Shown: piece by piece, positions 41,766-55,185 of the stretch | Layout of the letters: each line of letters opens with the position of its first letter | Position numbering within the stretch: the first letter of the stretch is position 1 | Origin: Isoetes taiwanensis | Taxonomy: Eukaryota; Streptophyta; Lycopodiopsida; Isoetales; Isoetaceae | Length of the DNA: 64,000 nt | Direction: 5' to 3' | Assembly: GCA_021234155.1 (NCBI GenBank) | Contig: JAJEKV010000005.1 | Location: 11,925,287 to 11,989,286 of the forward strand | Position numbers and translations under genes: made by a program | The notes under the pieces: model-generated | What the model was told of the DNA's origin: nothing | The model's input: only the letters and a program-made list of their open reading frames with translations | Databases searched by the model: none

Positions 41766-42309
41766 GAAGATAACTTTATCCTTGTTTCGGTGATACCATC
41801 GCAGGACTGCCCTTCCTGAAGAATTGTCAACCCTACCCAAATGGGTTCCATTCCGAAGAATTCGTTTTGAGTACCTGACATTGTCAGGTACTTTCTAGTG
41901 GATTTTAGTCCTCGGTCTGCTTCATCCTGGCCATTCAGAATATCCCTTCTGGCGATCACAATAGACAAATACTTCTGGAAAGAATCGCTAATGTACTATC
42001 CCACCGGACAGAATCACAAAGTTTTAAAGCCTACCAATGAAAGCACAACTATGAAATACTGTCGGAAAGAACCACATCATTTTGTATCCTGCTACTGGAT
42101 GGAATCACCATCTAAAATATCTTGCCTGATCGAATATCCCAATACGATTATGCCGCCCGACGAAATCACCATTCAAAATATACTGGCTGACGGAATATTC
42201 TAAATAAGACTATCCTATCTGGTGGAATGAACATCACAATTTCCTTTGACTATAGGCAATCCTTTGGCTATGGCTAGCGGGCTCAAAAACTTCTATAGTG
42301 CTAGAACTT
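41766..42309. other. No gene recognised
   Basis: A degenerate repeated motif (cc.ccgg.cagaatca, ctggatggaatcacca, cc.gacgaaatcacca) spaced about 35 bp runs over 41995-42230. No coding assignment. Confidence 0.4.
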
Positions 42310-42665
42310 CAAATTATTACCATAGAGACTATAGTGGGGCTTATTTTGTTTGTTACTATAGTTGTCTTTGATTGGATTTAATTGATATATAGAAAATCAG
42401 GAGTTGTCCATTAATTTCTTATATCCACATACAGATACAAGCCATATTTTGAGATCCAATTCTTTCTATCGAAATTTAGAAATCGCAGGCTTCTCGGCTT
42501 GTCTTTTAGTCATTTGTTAGATTTGAGACGGCTCGATTTCCTTGTCTATAGCCAAAAGGATTTAACGATTCTCTTTGTTTGATTTGCACGTGCCGTAAAA
42601 AAAAAATAGCTTGTACGATTCGCACAAGACTTAGAAAAAACTTGATTATTTCCATTGGATGGGCA
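42310..42665. repeat. Dispersed repeat R4, copy 2
   Basis: A match to 39777-40165. Confidence 0.8.
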
Positions 42666-43299
42666 CATGAAGGGCTTGAAGGGCGCATGTAGTGCAGTTT
42701 TCCCGCCGGCAACACATTTCTTATCATAACTTTTGATCTAGAGCTCTGTTTGAGATGATTTTTATTGCGTTGGAAAGCTCTCTCCGAGATCTTTTTGATA
42801 GTGTATGATATGGATATGTTTGGTTAAGTTATCTATGCTAAAACAGCAATTTTTCGGCCGGGTTTGGTAGGCTTTCACATCCTACCAGCTGATTAATACA
42901 GGATTGCGCTATTGGATATTGTTTTATGGCTCATTACGAATGAAGCTTGCAAAAAATTACCATGCATTTTTAGATTTTGAGGCAGTTATTAAGCAAATTC
43001 CAAGGCTTCTAGATCCTTGTGCTAACAAGCAGAAAAGTTTCCCACTTTGGTTTCTCACCACAAGAATCCATGGAGGCCAAAGGCTACTGTTAAATTCCAG
43101 TTGAAAAATGTTTGTGTATGGGTGTTGCAAACTTTATGACTTTCAGAATAATGGGATCAATCTGCTCTATCTTTATGGTAACTTTTACTTATGTTCTATT
43201 TGTTTTATTGTGATGAAATTCAAAAGCTACAGGTGATGAAAGCCTCAAATGAATTCTAGTTTTTTTTCTGGTTTGAATTCTAAAAGGGAGGGGGGGGGG
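42666..43299. other. No gene recognised
   Basis: 42700-42860 has retroelement-like low-complexity text (gcaacacatttcttatcat, gttggaaagctctctccgag, tttttcggccggg), possibly an LTR remnant. The short frame at 42904-43104 is not recognised. Confidence 0.35.
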
Positions 43300-43835
43300 G
43301 GACGTCCCTAAGGCCCCGAAGGGGCCAAAAATTTTTTTTTGCAACACAAACCATTAACATCCAACATATAAAAATTAAATCCCCCAACACATAACAACCA
43401 TTGACATTAACAACCAACACATAACTACCATTGACATTAATTAACACAACCATTGGGTCCAACACATTTAAATTAAGATCCCCCTTAAACCCCCTTTGGT
43501 TTGGGTGCATATTCACACGGCTTCGGGGCCTAAAAAAATTTTTTGCAACACAAACCATTAACATCCAACATATAAAAATTAAATCCCCCAACACATAACA
43601 ACCAACATATAACAACCATTGGCATTAACAACCAACACATAACTACCATTGACATTAATTAACACAACCATTGGGTCCAACACATTTAAATTAAAATCCC
43701 CCTTAAACCCCCTTTGGTTTGGGTGCATATTCACACGGGGGTTGACGTAGGGCAACGAGAGTTGTTGGATAGGCATATTCACCCCTTATTCCTTAATCTA
43801 CACCGTACGTAAAGTTCCTCGTTTGTGGGGTTGCT
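43300..43835. repeat. Foldback repeat family, partial tandem copies
   Basis: Two left-end copies (starting aaggccccgaaggggccaaa at 43310 and again within 43520) in tandem, with internal caacacataac repeats. They are followed by the inner part (gcatattcacacgggggttg, accccttattcc) of the element seen at 32585. The right end is missing. Confidence 0.75.
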
Positions 43836-46190
43836 TTAGAAGCTCCAAGGAGTACCATATCCCACAAATCTGTGGTGTTCATTTCAAGATCTGTCCTAGA
43901 CTTCACACATTTTGTTTTTGAGACAAAAATAGCCACAGAGAAGCTGTTATTACATGCCTGAAACAACATAAACTAGAAAGTCACAGTTTACAATCTATCA
44001 TCACCCTCCAATCAATCTTTGGGTGGTTTTTTAATTCACATACTCAAAAAAGCATGTGGGCGACACATGTGCTGCACAGGTGCTGACTGCCCTTCATTGC
44101 CCTTCAAACTGCCCTTCATTGCCCTTCCATAGCCCTTCATTGCCCTTCAAAAAATCATGAGTGTTTTCTATTATATAAAGGATATAATGAGCATATTAGT
44201 GATGCAAATGATGATGACATAAATTATTTGGTGACGGTGCTTATATGTGCTGTGATGGTCAAAAAACTGGGTAGGTCAATAAAAAAGTTACCCCTTTTCT
44301 TAGTCTGGCCCGTAGAATCTACTCAATGTTTTGCACTGTAAACTCTGCTATTGCCGCTTCTCCATCGTCCTATTATAAACATTATTAGCAAAAACATTAA
44401 TAAACTTGGGCCCTCATTATTGTGCACAAGCAAATTCCTTGGCACACCTTCAAGATATCATAGGCTCCATGGATCAAAAGGCTTTCTATATTTTTCTCAA
44501 ATTTTTTATCATCCCCATGAGATGGCATATCACCCAGAATAGTCTCATCCCAATCCATATTTTCGATAAGAACATTCAAACAGATGAGGCGATAGACGTT
44601 CAGATCCTATTTTTTGCCTATCACATAAAAATCCTAAAAACATAGTGTCAATCATCGGGAGAATAGAATATCTAATCATGTATCTAAAGCAAACATTTGT
44701 CTAAGACACTGACCTAGGATGATATTCCATTGCCTGCAAATCATTTTGTAGATTCCAGTCAGAATCATAAGTAACAGATGTGTCAGCCTGCAAAAGTACA
44801 CAATAGTTCTTAATCCATCTTTGTAACCAGGGATAAGAAGCTAAAGTTAATAGATGTCAAATAATAGATGTCACTTAGTGCAGCAAAAGTGATGCCTAGT
44901 TCTCCAGCCTTGGTGCAGTGAAAGTGATGCCTGGTCCACCATCCTTTACTGAATAGCAAATCAATTGCAACCTGCACGTAAAAGACAACCCAATCTCATC
45001 ATAGCATGATTCAATATCAAGCAAACACTAGAGTTGTCCCGGGAACCATTTCTGGTCGATCAGAAATGGTCCACTATACCCTCTGCCACTTAAATCAATA
45101 GATCTCACAAGAGAAATTTTAATTTTAAAATATACCACTACTATTTGAGTCTTCACTTGATTCTTAACGATTTGTGAGAATTTCATGACCACTGGATTCA
45201 CCTTTATATTGGTATGATTGTTCAAACTTTGGAGAATTTGGCAGTTTTTACAGCACTCTAGAACTGCATTCTTCAATTATTTAGCATAAGAGTATCTAAA
45301 CCTTGCTAAAAATAAAAGTAATTGATATATTATGATAAAATATATCGATTTGCATGTTTCCATGTGATCATTTGATATCAATTGAAGTCGCCAAACCCTA
45401 TTTTGCTTAAAAATGCTGCATGAGGTTCAAGAATTATTTCTCTCTTATTACTTCAAGTTTTGACTTAATTTTTGTGACAATGAGTCCTTAACAAGACAAG
45501 CTATAGTCTAAGAAATTTTTTAGATGTTTATATGTTATATTTGTATCATTATTAACTAAAGAAATTATTATACAGAATTCAAAATAAAAATATAGGTTAA
45601 AGTGCTCCAATCATCTACAAGTTTCATAAGGATAGTAAATGATGCATTCTAATTAACTCTATATAGAAATTTACTTTATCAACATAAATATAGTGTAACT
45701 AGGGTATAACCATGCATTATCTAGATCTAAACAAGATCTAATATAACAGGATGAACACAAAGAAAGGTTCCAAAGTGCGTTAATTATACTCTTATAGGTC
45801 TAAAACTCAACAATGATGTAGATAGTGATGGTTAGTGATGAATGGAGGACAGTATCACGAAGTTTAACCATGACTATAAATAAATAGATCAAAAGACTTT
45901 CCGTAGTTCATCTAAAATATTAACTTATTGCACTACATTTCTCCCATAACTCTTTTAAATGGCACAATATATGATAAAAAAAGGATATTGAGGTCCTTGG
46001 TGTGCTCTTATTAGAAGAAGAAATCTACTTACTTTCCACTATTATAAAGTTAGTCAATGTGTGGCTGCTCCAAAGTGTTGTAGTCTAAGTAGGACCTAAT
46101 ACATGTAGATCAACTTTTACTATAATTTTTGTAAATTTGAACTTTAATTGGCAATGTATATCTCAAATTTCATGTTAGAATAATATATTA
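43836..46190. other. No gene recognised
   Basis: 44083-44155 holds a tandem of tgcccttcattgcccttcaa units. The rest is AT-rich with short frames only. 44880-44945 contains a short duplicated gcagcaaaagtgatgcctagt/gcagtgaaagtgatgcctgg motif. Confidence 0.45.
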
Positions 46191-49100
46191 CTAGAAACGT
46201 GTGCCCGGCGATGCCGGGCATTAATCGTTGACGTATGGAATAGGTAGACATTATAGAGTTTGCAGGGGGGATAAAGAGTTATAAAAGTAATCACATCCAA
46301 AGATGTAATGTAGTGGAAGAGATTGGGCATTAGCCTTGCGTGTATGCATTAAATGGGTAGAAATATGGAATATATAGTTAAATTAAAGTGGCATGGTTTG
46401 CTTAGAAGTAGGAGTATTAATTGGTATTAAGATGGTTTAGGGTTTGTAGAAGATAGCGGATCCAATTCGTAGTCAATACAATTACAATTGGAGTATAGTA
46501 TATATAATAAAAATTAAAAGTGTGGTTAAATAAACGTGTGGAAATGTTGCCATTATTTGCACGTATCTATATGAGCAACATGCAAGTGAGGGTGGGCATA
46601 AGATTAGACTATCGACTTAGGTTAATGTCCTTCCAAAATTTAATAGCCAAATCGTGTTGACCAAAGATATAACTATGGGTATTGGTAAAACAATGGAACG
46701 TTAGGATGGAATGAATGTCTTTCATGTGGCATGTTACATACTACAATAGTTACACTTGGGGATGATAATAAAGTAGTAATAATCTCAAAAAATAATAGTT
46801 CCCGAGGCATTTCATTCAACTCTGTCAAATGATAAATACAAACACATTTTGCAAATATATCAGAGGAACTAATGAACGTGGAATTTCCCCACACCAAAAA
46901 GTGAATCAAGGTGGAGGTGCCTTTGAATCAAGGTTGAGGTGTCCATTAATATTGGACAAACATTTGGATCTTAAAGTTCCACCAAAAGTAACCAAGGCAG
47001 AAGAATCGTAAGAATATCCAAGTATTAAATCATCAAAGCCAACGATCATCCAACTTTCTTCATCATGTTGTGACCACAAAGGTACAATTATCCTAAATTA
47101 TCATAAAATCAAGTCGATCAGGCCAGCACAATGTCACAAAATCATAGCCCGACAGTTGTAAAGAGAAGTGAGCTATGATAGATAGGTCTTTTAGCTATGG
47201 CTTAAGAAAAAACTTAACTGCCTATAAGGGCAATGTATGAGCCAATTATGGGATCTGCTCATGGATTCAATCCAGTCACCATTACAAATGCAATGAAACT
47301 TACCTATCTGCAACAACATGAAGTATGAACAGCTCCATCATTCTCCAATCTGCACTGGTCTGTTTTGAAAATTAAAACTCTATACTAAAACAAATATGAT
47401 GATGTTTGCCCTATGAAACATAGCATCTGTGAAAATCCTCAGGTAATGGTAAAAGGCTAGTTCATTACCTCTATTGAGCTATGCAAAATGTATTTAACGA
47501 ACTTGGAAAATGCTATGAAAATATTCATAATGGTGCAAATGTAATTGAAAATGGCCTATTTGTTATAGTAGCTATCTATGTCCCTTGCCTAACTTCTTTT
47601 GTCGTAGAGTCTGCACAAAAAACACAAAGATAAATAGATGCAAGATATGAAGCTAAAGCAAAGAATCGATTCCACTTTCTGGTAAGGAATGCCAAAGCTG
47701 CAAAGTAGAATCTTCAATCAGAGAACTAAATTAAATCTATTCTTTTGCTATGCACGTAAGATGTGCTCATTGTTGTTCCTTGTATTTTTTACATCTTTGA
47801 TGCATTTTACAGACCCAAGGAAGACTCACTGTATTGACGGATACTTAGTGCAAATACCGTAGTTGAAGTTGCAAGTTGTAGTGGAATATCCATGCAGGAG
47901 AAGATGTCCACCTCTTAGATGTCATTCTAATTTACTGTGTTTGACCCTGTAAATGCCAAGTTAGTGAATCTATACACGTGAAATCCAATCCTAACATGCA
48001 TTTATACTTGCCTGAGTCAAATGAATATTTAATCAGCTAGCATTTCTCCAAAGCAAGAGAGATCAAATTGCCATCTCTCTACAAAGTGGGATAAACATCA
48101 CAACTAATAATAGTCCTAATAAGTAGATCGCTAAATTAAATAATACAATATGCTGAAAAGGGAAAACCACCACGTACATTTTGACAAATGGCAGTATGTG
48201 TATGCCGTGATGCATTTGAGTCTTGAATAGTTGCATTTAAAATAATTCAAATGCCACCAGCACAAAAGATTAATGCAAAAGTGCATATTCTTCATGCTCA
48301 GCAAGACCTGCAGTAATAAGAATGACAAATTAAGCAATTATGTCCCCTTGCCAAAGATATTGAAATGCAAAACAGATTTCTAAAAAATATTGAGATAAAA
48401 GTATACTCAAACCCAAAGAACCTGAAGATGGTCTTCCATAGTCAAGGCCTTTGCATGAGTTGCATTATCTTTTTGAGAGCAAGTTATGATGGAGTAGCAT
48501 GGAGATAATAGTAGAATATGCAGCTACATGCAACCTTATATGCACAACATATTGAATCACCTAAACCCTAAACAGAATGCTCTGCAGCAAAACATAAAAT
48601 GGAGACAAAATTTGGTTGATTTACTTGTCATTTGCAAAGATCTGCAAAAAATAAAAGAGTTTGACAGGAAATATCCAGCAGAATTATGGGACAATGAAAG
48701 AACTAAATAAATATATAAAGCATTCAAACAGTAAAAGCAAGATAGCATCAATAAAAGATTTGGAAGGGCTTCTTTAAGATGGCCGCGTTGAGTAATCCTG
48801 CAAGCAAAGCATTCCATAAGACCACATTCTGTTCTAGCATATGTTGGAAAAGCTCAAGAGAATTTTTGAATTGTCCTGGCAAGCATAAGCTGCAATCAAA
48901 ATGTTACATTAGAAGCTGAGCAGTTGGCAATTTGGAAGGGTATATCCAAACATAATATACACATACATAGAACAATGCTGCTCATGCCCTTTAATTAATC
49001 TATTTCAGAGAGGTGAAAAGCACATAAATCTTCCATGGCCACATTCTAAATAGTAGTTAAAGAAACTATGGTTTTATAACGTAAAGGCATTAAAGGCATG

Positions 49101-50244
49101 AACACTATGAAGAGCAATATAGAATAGATATTGCCACATACCTCAAGGTAGTTTACGACATCAAAGCATAAATTTCTTCTTTATGTGGATCTGCAAGAAA
49201 AGGATATATGTGAGATGTAAGAAATAAAGCATTCTTGTAGATGGATGTCCAATAGACATGATGCGTTTTGTATGCCTGATGCTTGCTGAGTAAGTATACT
49301 TTTATGTCTTCTGAAGACCCAATCACGTGAGCAAGAGGAATAATAGAACAGAAGAAAACACTACCAGATCAAAAGGCATTGGCCTGCAAGATGCCTGTTT
49401 GCTACCTGAATATGAAAGAACAACATATTACCTCAGTTTCAACAGTGCAAGTAGAACAGAGCTCCAACTATGAAACGCCAATCCAATGCTGCAGAGCAGA
49501 CATAAAAACCAAAGCTAAGCTTGTTTGTGAACATATATGAGCTCTGCATTTATCTGCATCATGCTTCTAGAATGCAATAGACACATTGCATTCGTTATAA
49601 AACATCTTTAAGTACGAAATTGCAAGAGCCAAATCTGAACCTGCAACAAAGTGATTCATAAATTAGATAAATGGAAGATCCTTTTTTCAGCAACACAAAT
49701 TAGAGAATAGCAACTTCTGATATGAAGAACTGCTAAAGGTTGTGCTCTAGTGCAAGCGAAAAACCATATAGAGAAAGAGCAACAGAGCAGTGTAAAATTA
49801 AAAAAGGAGATCTAGAGCAGTGGTATTGAAAACGAAATCCTTTTAGAACTCAAAATATGACAATTAACTGCTTACCTTCTCTAAAAAATAGATCTCCCGG
49901 AAGTGGTATTCCTGGTATTCTCAGCAACAGAGTTGGCTATGGAGGAGCCGTTTGCATATTAATAAGAGGGCGTAGTCACGACTCTATCCCTTGCCAAAAC
50001 GTGCATGTAAACGGATTTGTTCTGTTTGTAGTGGTGCAACAAAGCAGGTTTGCCACGCACAGAGAACTCTAGCTGGAGATCTGCAGAATATGGACGATTT
50101 GAAATACAAAATGGGAAACGTAGGAATAATAGAGTGGGAAATGGCGAGGTAGGAGCCGCAAGGGGGAAAGGGAACGCCGCATGCGGCGTAACATGCGGCA
50201 TCCCCGGCTCGGAAACCAAAGCCCTCCCATTTTAATTAAGAAGA
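46191..50244 (-). mobile_element. Helitron, 4.05 kb, minus strand, non-autonomous
   Basis: The 3' end on the minus strand has the 7-bp-stem hairpin GCCCGGCATCGCCGGGC, 8 bases, CTAG, then T (46190). The 5' end is A then TCTTCTTAATTAAAATGG at 50244. TC start, hairpin, CTAG end and A/T insertion without target duplication are the Helitron hallmarks. No Rep/helicase is seen. On the minus strand the interior has many ttgcag-type acceptor sites between short blocks (47580-50070), as if exons and introns of a host gene were captured, but I cannot name the gene. Confidence 0.65.
46203..46219 (-). terminator. Helitron 3'-terminal hairpin
   Basis: GCCCGGC-atc-GCCGGGC, followed on the minus strand by acacgttt and CTAG. 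This is the Helitron rolling-circle termination hairpin, not a transcription terminator. Confidence 0.75.
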
Positions 50245-50649
50245 TATCCAAGATTTGAATATAAATAAGCATGGACTATTTAAAGGTCCAGGATTAAACC
50301 AAATGGATTGAGAAAATTTCTCTATTTATTTACACTGGCTCTATTCATTTTGTCTATAAGATAATCTTTGAAAGGTGTAAGTGGACTTCCTCATACATTC
50401 AAAGTAGTCCTTAACTACTTATAATTTTCGTGCTTCGATATCACCGTTTAGATAGACAATCCTCCCTAACCAACTAATGTTATCATATGTAATATGGTAT
50501 AAACTATATTCTAAAGAATTGATTAAGATGATGATGTTCTTGACTTTTAAATGAGAGGTCATGTAGACCAATAATTGGCATCGACATAGCAGTCTATCTT
50601 GATCTTCTTTAGTCATACCTTTTCATAGATTTCCTTGGTTCATCTTGAA
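50245..50649. other. No gene recognised
   Basis: AT-rich spacer between the Helitron 5' end and the second CACTA element. Confidence 0.4.
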
Positions 50650-50959
50650 CACTACAAGAGGATGAGGGTATAGTGTCAACCCTTGTGACAAGCCATAGAT
50701 GCAGTGACAATTTTGTGTCAAATACTACTCTCTTGACACAAAGTGCTTGTGTTGTGTCAAAATTGTGTCTAGTGCATAGCATCAAGTATTTCATCAAAGC
50801 AATGACCTCCTTTTTGTCAAAATTTTATGGCAACTTAAGTAAGTTATTGCAACAACTTTTAAACAATATTATAGCTAAGTTGTGACAACCTTGTCTTAAG
50901 ACTTATGACAAAATGTTATCCAAAATTTCATCTGATATTTTGACATAATGTGAGGAGCA

Positions 50960-53070
50960 TTTGTCAACTTTATATTGCAATTTAAGTGGGTCATTGCAAC
51001 AATTAAGTAATGTAATAAAGAAACCACAACAACATTTTTCTAATATTTTTATACATTCCAGTACTGCACCAAGCGACATTACTGGGAATAATCCAAGAAT
51101 TATTTGGATACCCAACAACTAGTCATATGAAGTGGATGAAAAGTAACGACAATTCTGTAGGGTTAAATCGGGCAAAATGCGGGGTAGAACAACAGAATCA
51201 CCAGGTAAGAGAGAAGAACCTATCGCAAAAGACAAAACGTTGTGTAAAAAACGTATTTCTCTAATATGTTGCTGAAGCAGGAAAAAACATATCTTCATTT
51301 TTCAAGATGCTAAATGACTGTCTGTCTCTTGTCTGAGTTTCTCATTAATATTGCTAATGCTTTGGGCACACACTTGTCCCACTCTACAGTTGATATGTGT
51401 GTCTCTCCCATGTGGTCATGCCTTACCTGACTGTGTTGTTGTTAAAAGTGGCCCTTTGTTTTTCACACACCCACTGCCACCATTCTAGAAAATTGTTCAT
51501 TATTGTCTTAGTTCGTAGGATAGTTGTGGTCCCATCTAGAAAATACTTGCAAGAACAACCCACAGTGTGTTAGCACCTCTTATTTTTCTAGGCATAGTTT
51601 TGATCATCGATGAAAATTAATTTTGGGGATTAAAAAAAAAACAAATTTGGTTAACCTATGGGGGTTTAAGAGATTGATTCGGACAAGTGGAAATTTGCAA
51701 ACGAGTCATTTAAAGGGAAGAGGTACTTGCTAGGCAATATTCAAAGGAGAAAATATTGGGGTCGATACCACCATGCTCATCGACCGGTGAGTCAAGTCTA
51801 TCGGTGCACCCTGTGGGGACGAAGTTGGTAGATTAAAGCAGGATAAACAAGTGCTCATATTGAAGCTAGTCAGAATGAGAAAATAGCAACAATGCACTGA
51901 TAGGGAGCTATAAATAATGGGAGCATATTAATGTTATTCAAGAGATGCAATAACTTAAGATGTGTGTCCTTACCAAAGTTATGCATAATTTTAACTTTCA
52001 TTGTAAATGTGGGCATCCTTGCTTTTGGGGTGCTCACTAAAGCCATATAATGAATTATGCCATTGGGCACTCATAATGCGCAACAAAATTATACCATTTG
52101 AACTTTTGTTTAATCATCTTCTGAGATGGTACTCAGACCTTTAAGTTAAGTTGCGTCTAAGACGTGTTCAATATTCAAAGTGGGAATTCCATGGCCGTCA
52201 GGAACACCCCTAGGCGGAAATGCGGGTTCAAACCCCACATGTTCCAAAACATAGTGGGTCCAACCTCGCATTTGGAACCAAAGATATATTTGCGGCATCT
52301 GCTATAAATTTATTGTATAAAATTAATCACCTAGAGAGAGAGAGAGAGCATTGCATTATGCAATTATGCAAGCAAACAGAAATTATAGATGTATCGTCCA
52401 ACCTTTGGAAATAGGAACTCCAAACAAAATTATTGACGTACCGTTCAACCTTAATCTGAATCCCGATCCCGCGCTTTCTTTCCTTGTCCTGGTTCTTGAT
52501 GGTGGGCAGAAATCGTAGAGCGGCATTGTGGAGCGGCGGTGCAGAAGCTGCAAGATCACACGATTCTTTGCTTCTGTGGTAAATGCTTAACGGATCTATG
52601 CTTCTTGTTTGCCAAGAAAAATCAAGTAAATTTTTTTTTCTAAGAAATTCTTGTTTTTTATAGGGCTAAATGTGTTGATCTGCATAAGGCGGAAGGAGCT
52701 TGCATCTCTTCGTCATCTTCTTTCTTCTGAGCAGGTTAGTTCAAGGGTTTCTTAAAGATCAAAGCGTGATGTCAGTGTTGAAAAATCTGATTGAACAATC
52801 TTGTCAACATTGCAAAATCGTTGCTCCGCCAGGGGGTGTCTGTAGACAAAATCGTGGCTAGGATCGTTGTTTCTTTCTGGTCACAATTTTTCTCAGAAGA
52901 CATTTTGGTAGGCTGTGCCGCGCGATTCCCCTTATGTCCTACATAGCCCTCCAAGATCTAAACCAACCTTCTTCACAAAATCAAGAAGCCGTGCCCTGAT
53001 CGAATTCATATTTTGGGCTCCTTCTGCCTCTAGGGAAAAATGAGAAAGAAACCTGTTGATCGGATTTTAT
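50960..53070. other. CACTA 2 left interior, no gene recognised
   Basis: 52190-52250 contains gcgggttcaaaccccacatg, a B-box-like sequence that may mark a tRNA-related SINE remnant. A (GA)n tract lies at 52333-52348. 52470-52740 is GC-richer and exon-like, but I cannot assign it. Confidence 0.35.
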
Positions 53071-53073
53071 TTA

Positions 53074-53412
53074 CGAGGAGACTAAGACAGTAGTATATGT
53101 TGCATCTAGGATGCCTGCTGCCTATAGTGCAGCCCATTATGTTTCATTCGAGGTGTGTTATTGTTTATGATTTATGTTTGTTAGAAAGCTGCAATTTGCA
53201 ATGAACAAGTTTTTGACATTCTGTCACAGATTAATATATCAGGTGAAACTGCAATTTGCAATCTTTTCTTTAGGTGAGCCATGATAGACATTTATCTCTA
53301 GAATAAAATTAATTGCTGCTTTGCATTGAAAGGTTGCACGGCGTTTGCTAGACATGATCAGGCCATCATGCATGCTGGAATTTGGGTCTGGATCAGGCAC
53401 GTCAATATGGGG
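53074..53412 (+). pseudogene. Captured RSM22-like mitoribosome methyltransferase fragment
   Basis: Two exon pieces. 53074-53152 reads ETKTVVYVASRMPAAYSAAHY and ends at a GT. 53333-53412 reads VARRLLDMIRPSCMLEFGSG then SGTSIWG after an AG. This matches the start of the Rsm22/METTL17 family, where a YxxxRMPxxYA helix precedes VxxRxPxFxPxxxLDFGxGxGxxxWA. The rest of the protein is missing. Confidence 0.6.
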
Positions 53413-53530
53413 CGGTATTAGCGATGATACTTAAATATATTGTTTCATATGCTAAATCCTCTTCTGGTATGCTAGGGCACATTGTCAGGTGTGGTCATAT
53501 AATGACAAAGCTTCTATAAACTTGCCCTTT

Positions 53531-54446
53531 CTACACTCTCCATTGCCTGCACTTTTCAGTCTTTCTGGGTCCATTGCATTGTCCTCTTTGCAGGAATGGC
53601 CTCAATCCCATTAGCAGAAAATATGTTATCCATTCCAAAAAACTCAGTTTTTGCAATTCCACTAGCATACTGACTAATCCTTCTTGAACCAAGTCCTCCT
53701 CCAGTGTATACGCTTGCACCGCGTGCAGAGTTAGAATTATAACCATGACCATTAGAAGCTGCTTGTTTGCTTAGACTTGGTTGTTTGAAGACCATTGTCG
53801 TTCCATTAACAGATGTATCGGCCAACGCGTTTATGCTTTAGTATTTCTAGTCGTGCTGCCAGAGGACATACCGCCATTTCCAAGAATGTTGCCATTATGA
53901 GGAACCTTTCCTGCAGAAACACTTGACTTTTTTCACTTGAACTGCTGGCACTAGAGTTGTTACCAGAGTGTATCTCCCCACTTTTCTTGGCTCTAACAGC
54001 TTGTGACTTTCTGGACAAAATCTGGAGTGGGGCTCCCTCCATTTGAACTGCTTGAACTGGACATGGTAGAAAACTCTCCACTATGTGATGTTCCATTTTT
54101 AACACTTTCTCATCGAAATCTCCCCATTACAAAAGCTTCCATCACTGTTGCTGCTTCCAATGGAGCTTCGTCCACTAGGAATGTTACTTGTAGAAGAAGT
54201 ATGATTGCTGTCATATAACTCACCACTCATCTTAGATCCACAGATGGAAAACTTATCTGAAGCAATTTCATTTACATTTTGCATCTCCCCAACACTATTC
54301 CTGCCACTATGAATTTTGCCACTCTTTTTCCAATTTGCAATGCTCACAACAGCACTTCGCCCTGCATCTTCCAAAGAATTAAGACTCCCTTGCAACATTA
54401 GGAGAGGGGCAGAGAACCATGCTTTGTGTGGCAGTTTGAGAACCAT
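53531..54446 (-). pseudogene. Captured Ser/Asn/Gly-rich coding fragment
   Basis: Minus-strand sense in alternating frames over 0.9 kb: NWKKSGKIHSGRNSVGEMQN, SSTSNIPSGRSSIGSSNSDG, AKKSGEIHSGNNSSASSSSE, then after a shift KVPHNGNILGNGGMSSGSTT. The repeated KSGxIHSGxN motif and GNILGNGG suggest one disordered protein region. It loosely recalls the N-terminal part of plant TTL (TPR-thioredoxin-like) proteins, a tentative match. It is frameshifted at least twice and opposite in strand to the RSM22-like piece. Confidence 0.45.
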
Positions 54447-54909
54447 CCTTTATATTCCTTCCTTTTACAGTGATCAGTGCCAATAAAAGAGTCAACATTT
54501 CTTTCATGTCGAAAAACAGATCTTCTGCTACTAGATGTTCAGACTGCAATCTGGAACCTGTGCATCTAATTTATGAGGCAAAAAAAAAAACCCTCTGATA
54601 TCTCTATTATTCTAAAGGCAATCTGATACCCAGATACTTTGTCTATTTCCATATAAAAAGGTTTCCAAAAATTTTATTGACGTCTTCTACCATTTCGACC
54701 ATATATTGGGACAATTTTGACCATACATTACCATTTCACCTTATTTTGATTTATCCCTTTGTATTCGCTCAATTTTTATTATCTCACTTTCAGCTATTAT
54801 CTCAAAAGCTTTCAATTGTATAAGGTAGGAATCTTTAACCGACCCCAAAAGAATGTTTTCTCTCCTTCAAGTGCGAGATTAACATGAATTTATTTGCTTA
54901 TTTATATTG

Positions 54910-55185
54910 TAGTTTGAAGATTGGGGCTCAATGCCCACAAAAGATATACTACAAGAAATATTTGAGAAAGGTGGAGATGTAGTTTTTAAAGAGAAGATGA
55001 TAGCAAAAGGATTTGCACCAAAAAAGGTAGACCTATTTAATACGATGTGCTAAAATTATGTGTTGCTTTAATCTTGTGTTCTCTATTATAGCACAAGGCA
55101 TTGAATGCCAAGGGAATAAGTCAGGGTATTATTTTCAAGGCAAAGTCAAGGAAGGGCAAGGAGGTTGAGAGTGTTAATGTAAGTA
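54910..55185 (+). pseudogene. Two captured exons, gene not recognised
   Basis: 54913-55026 reads EDWGSMPTKDILQEIFEKGG then DVVFKEKMIAKGFAPKK before gtagac. After an AG, 55092-55177 reads HKALNAKGISQGIIFKAKSR and KGKEVESVN before gtaagt. Splice-site order and open frames suggest real exons of a lysine-rich protein. I cannot name it. Confidence 0.4.

Noticed and set aside
43280-43782. Repeated NVNGSYVLVVNVNGCY frames
   Set aside because: Translation of the caacacataac tandem part of the foldback repeat.
49959-50219. 86-codon minus-strand frame at the Helitron 5' end
   Set aside because: Pro/Phe-rich low complexity with no known domain; probably leader sequence of a captured gene or chance.
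52190-52250. tRNA gene around gcgggttcaaaccccac
   Set aside because: The T-arm-like part is clear but the rest does not fold into a cloverleaf; at most a SINE remnant.
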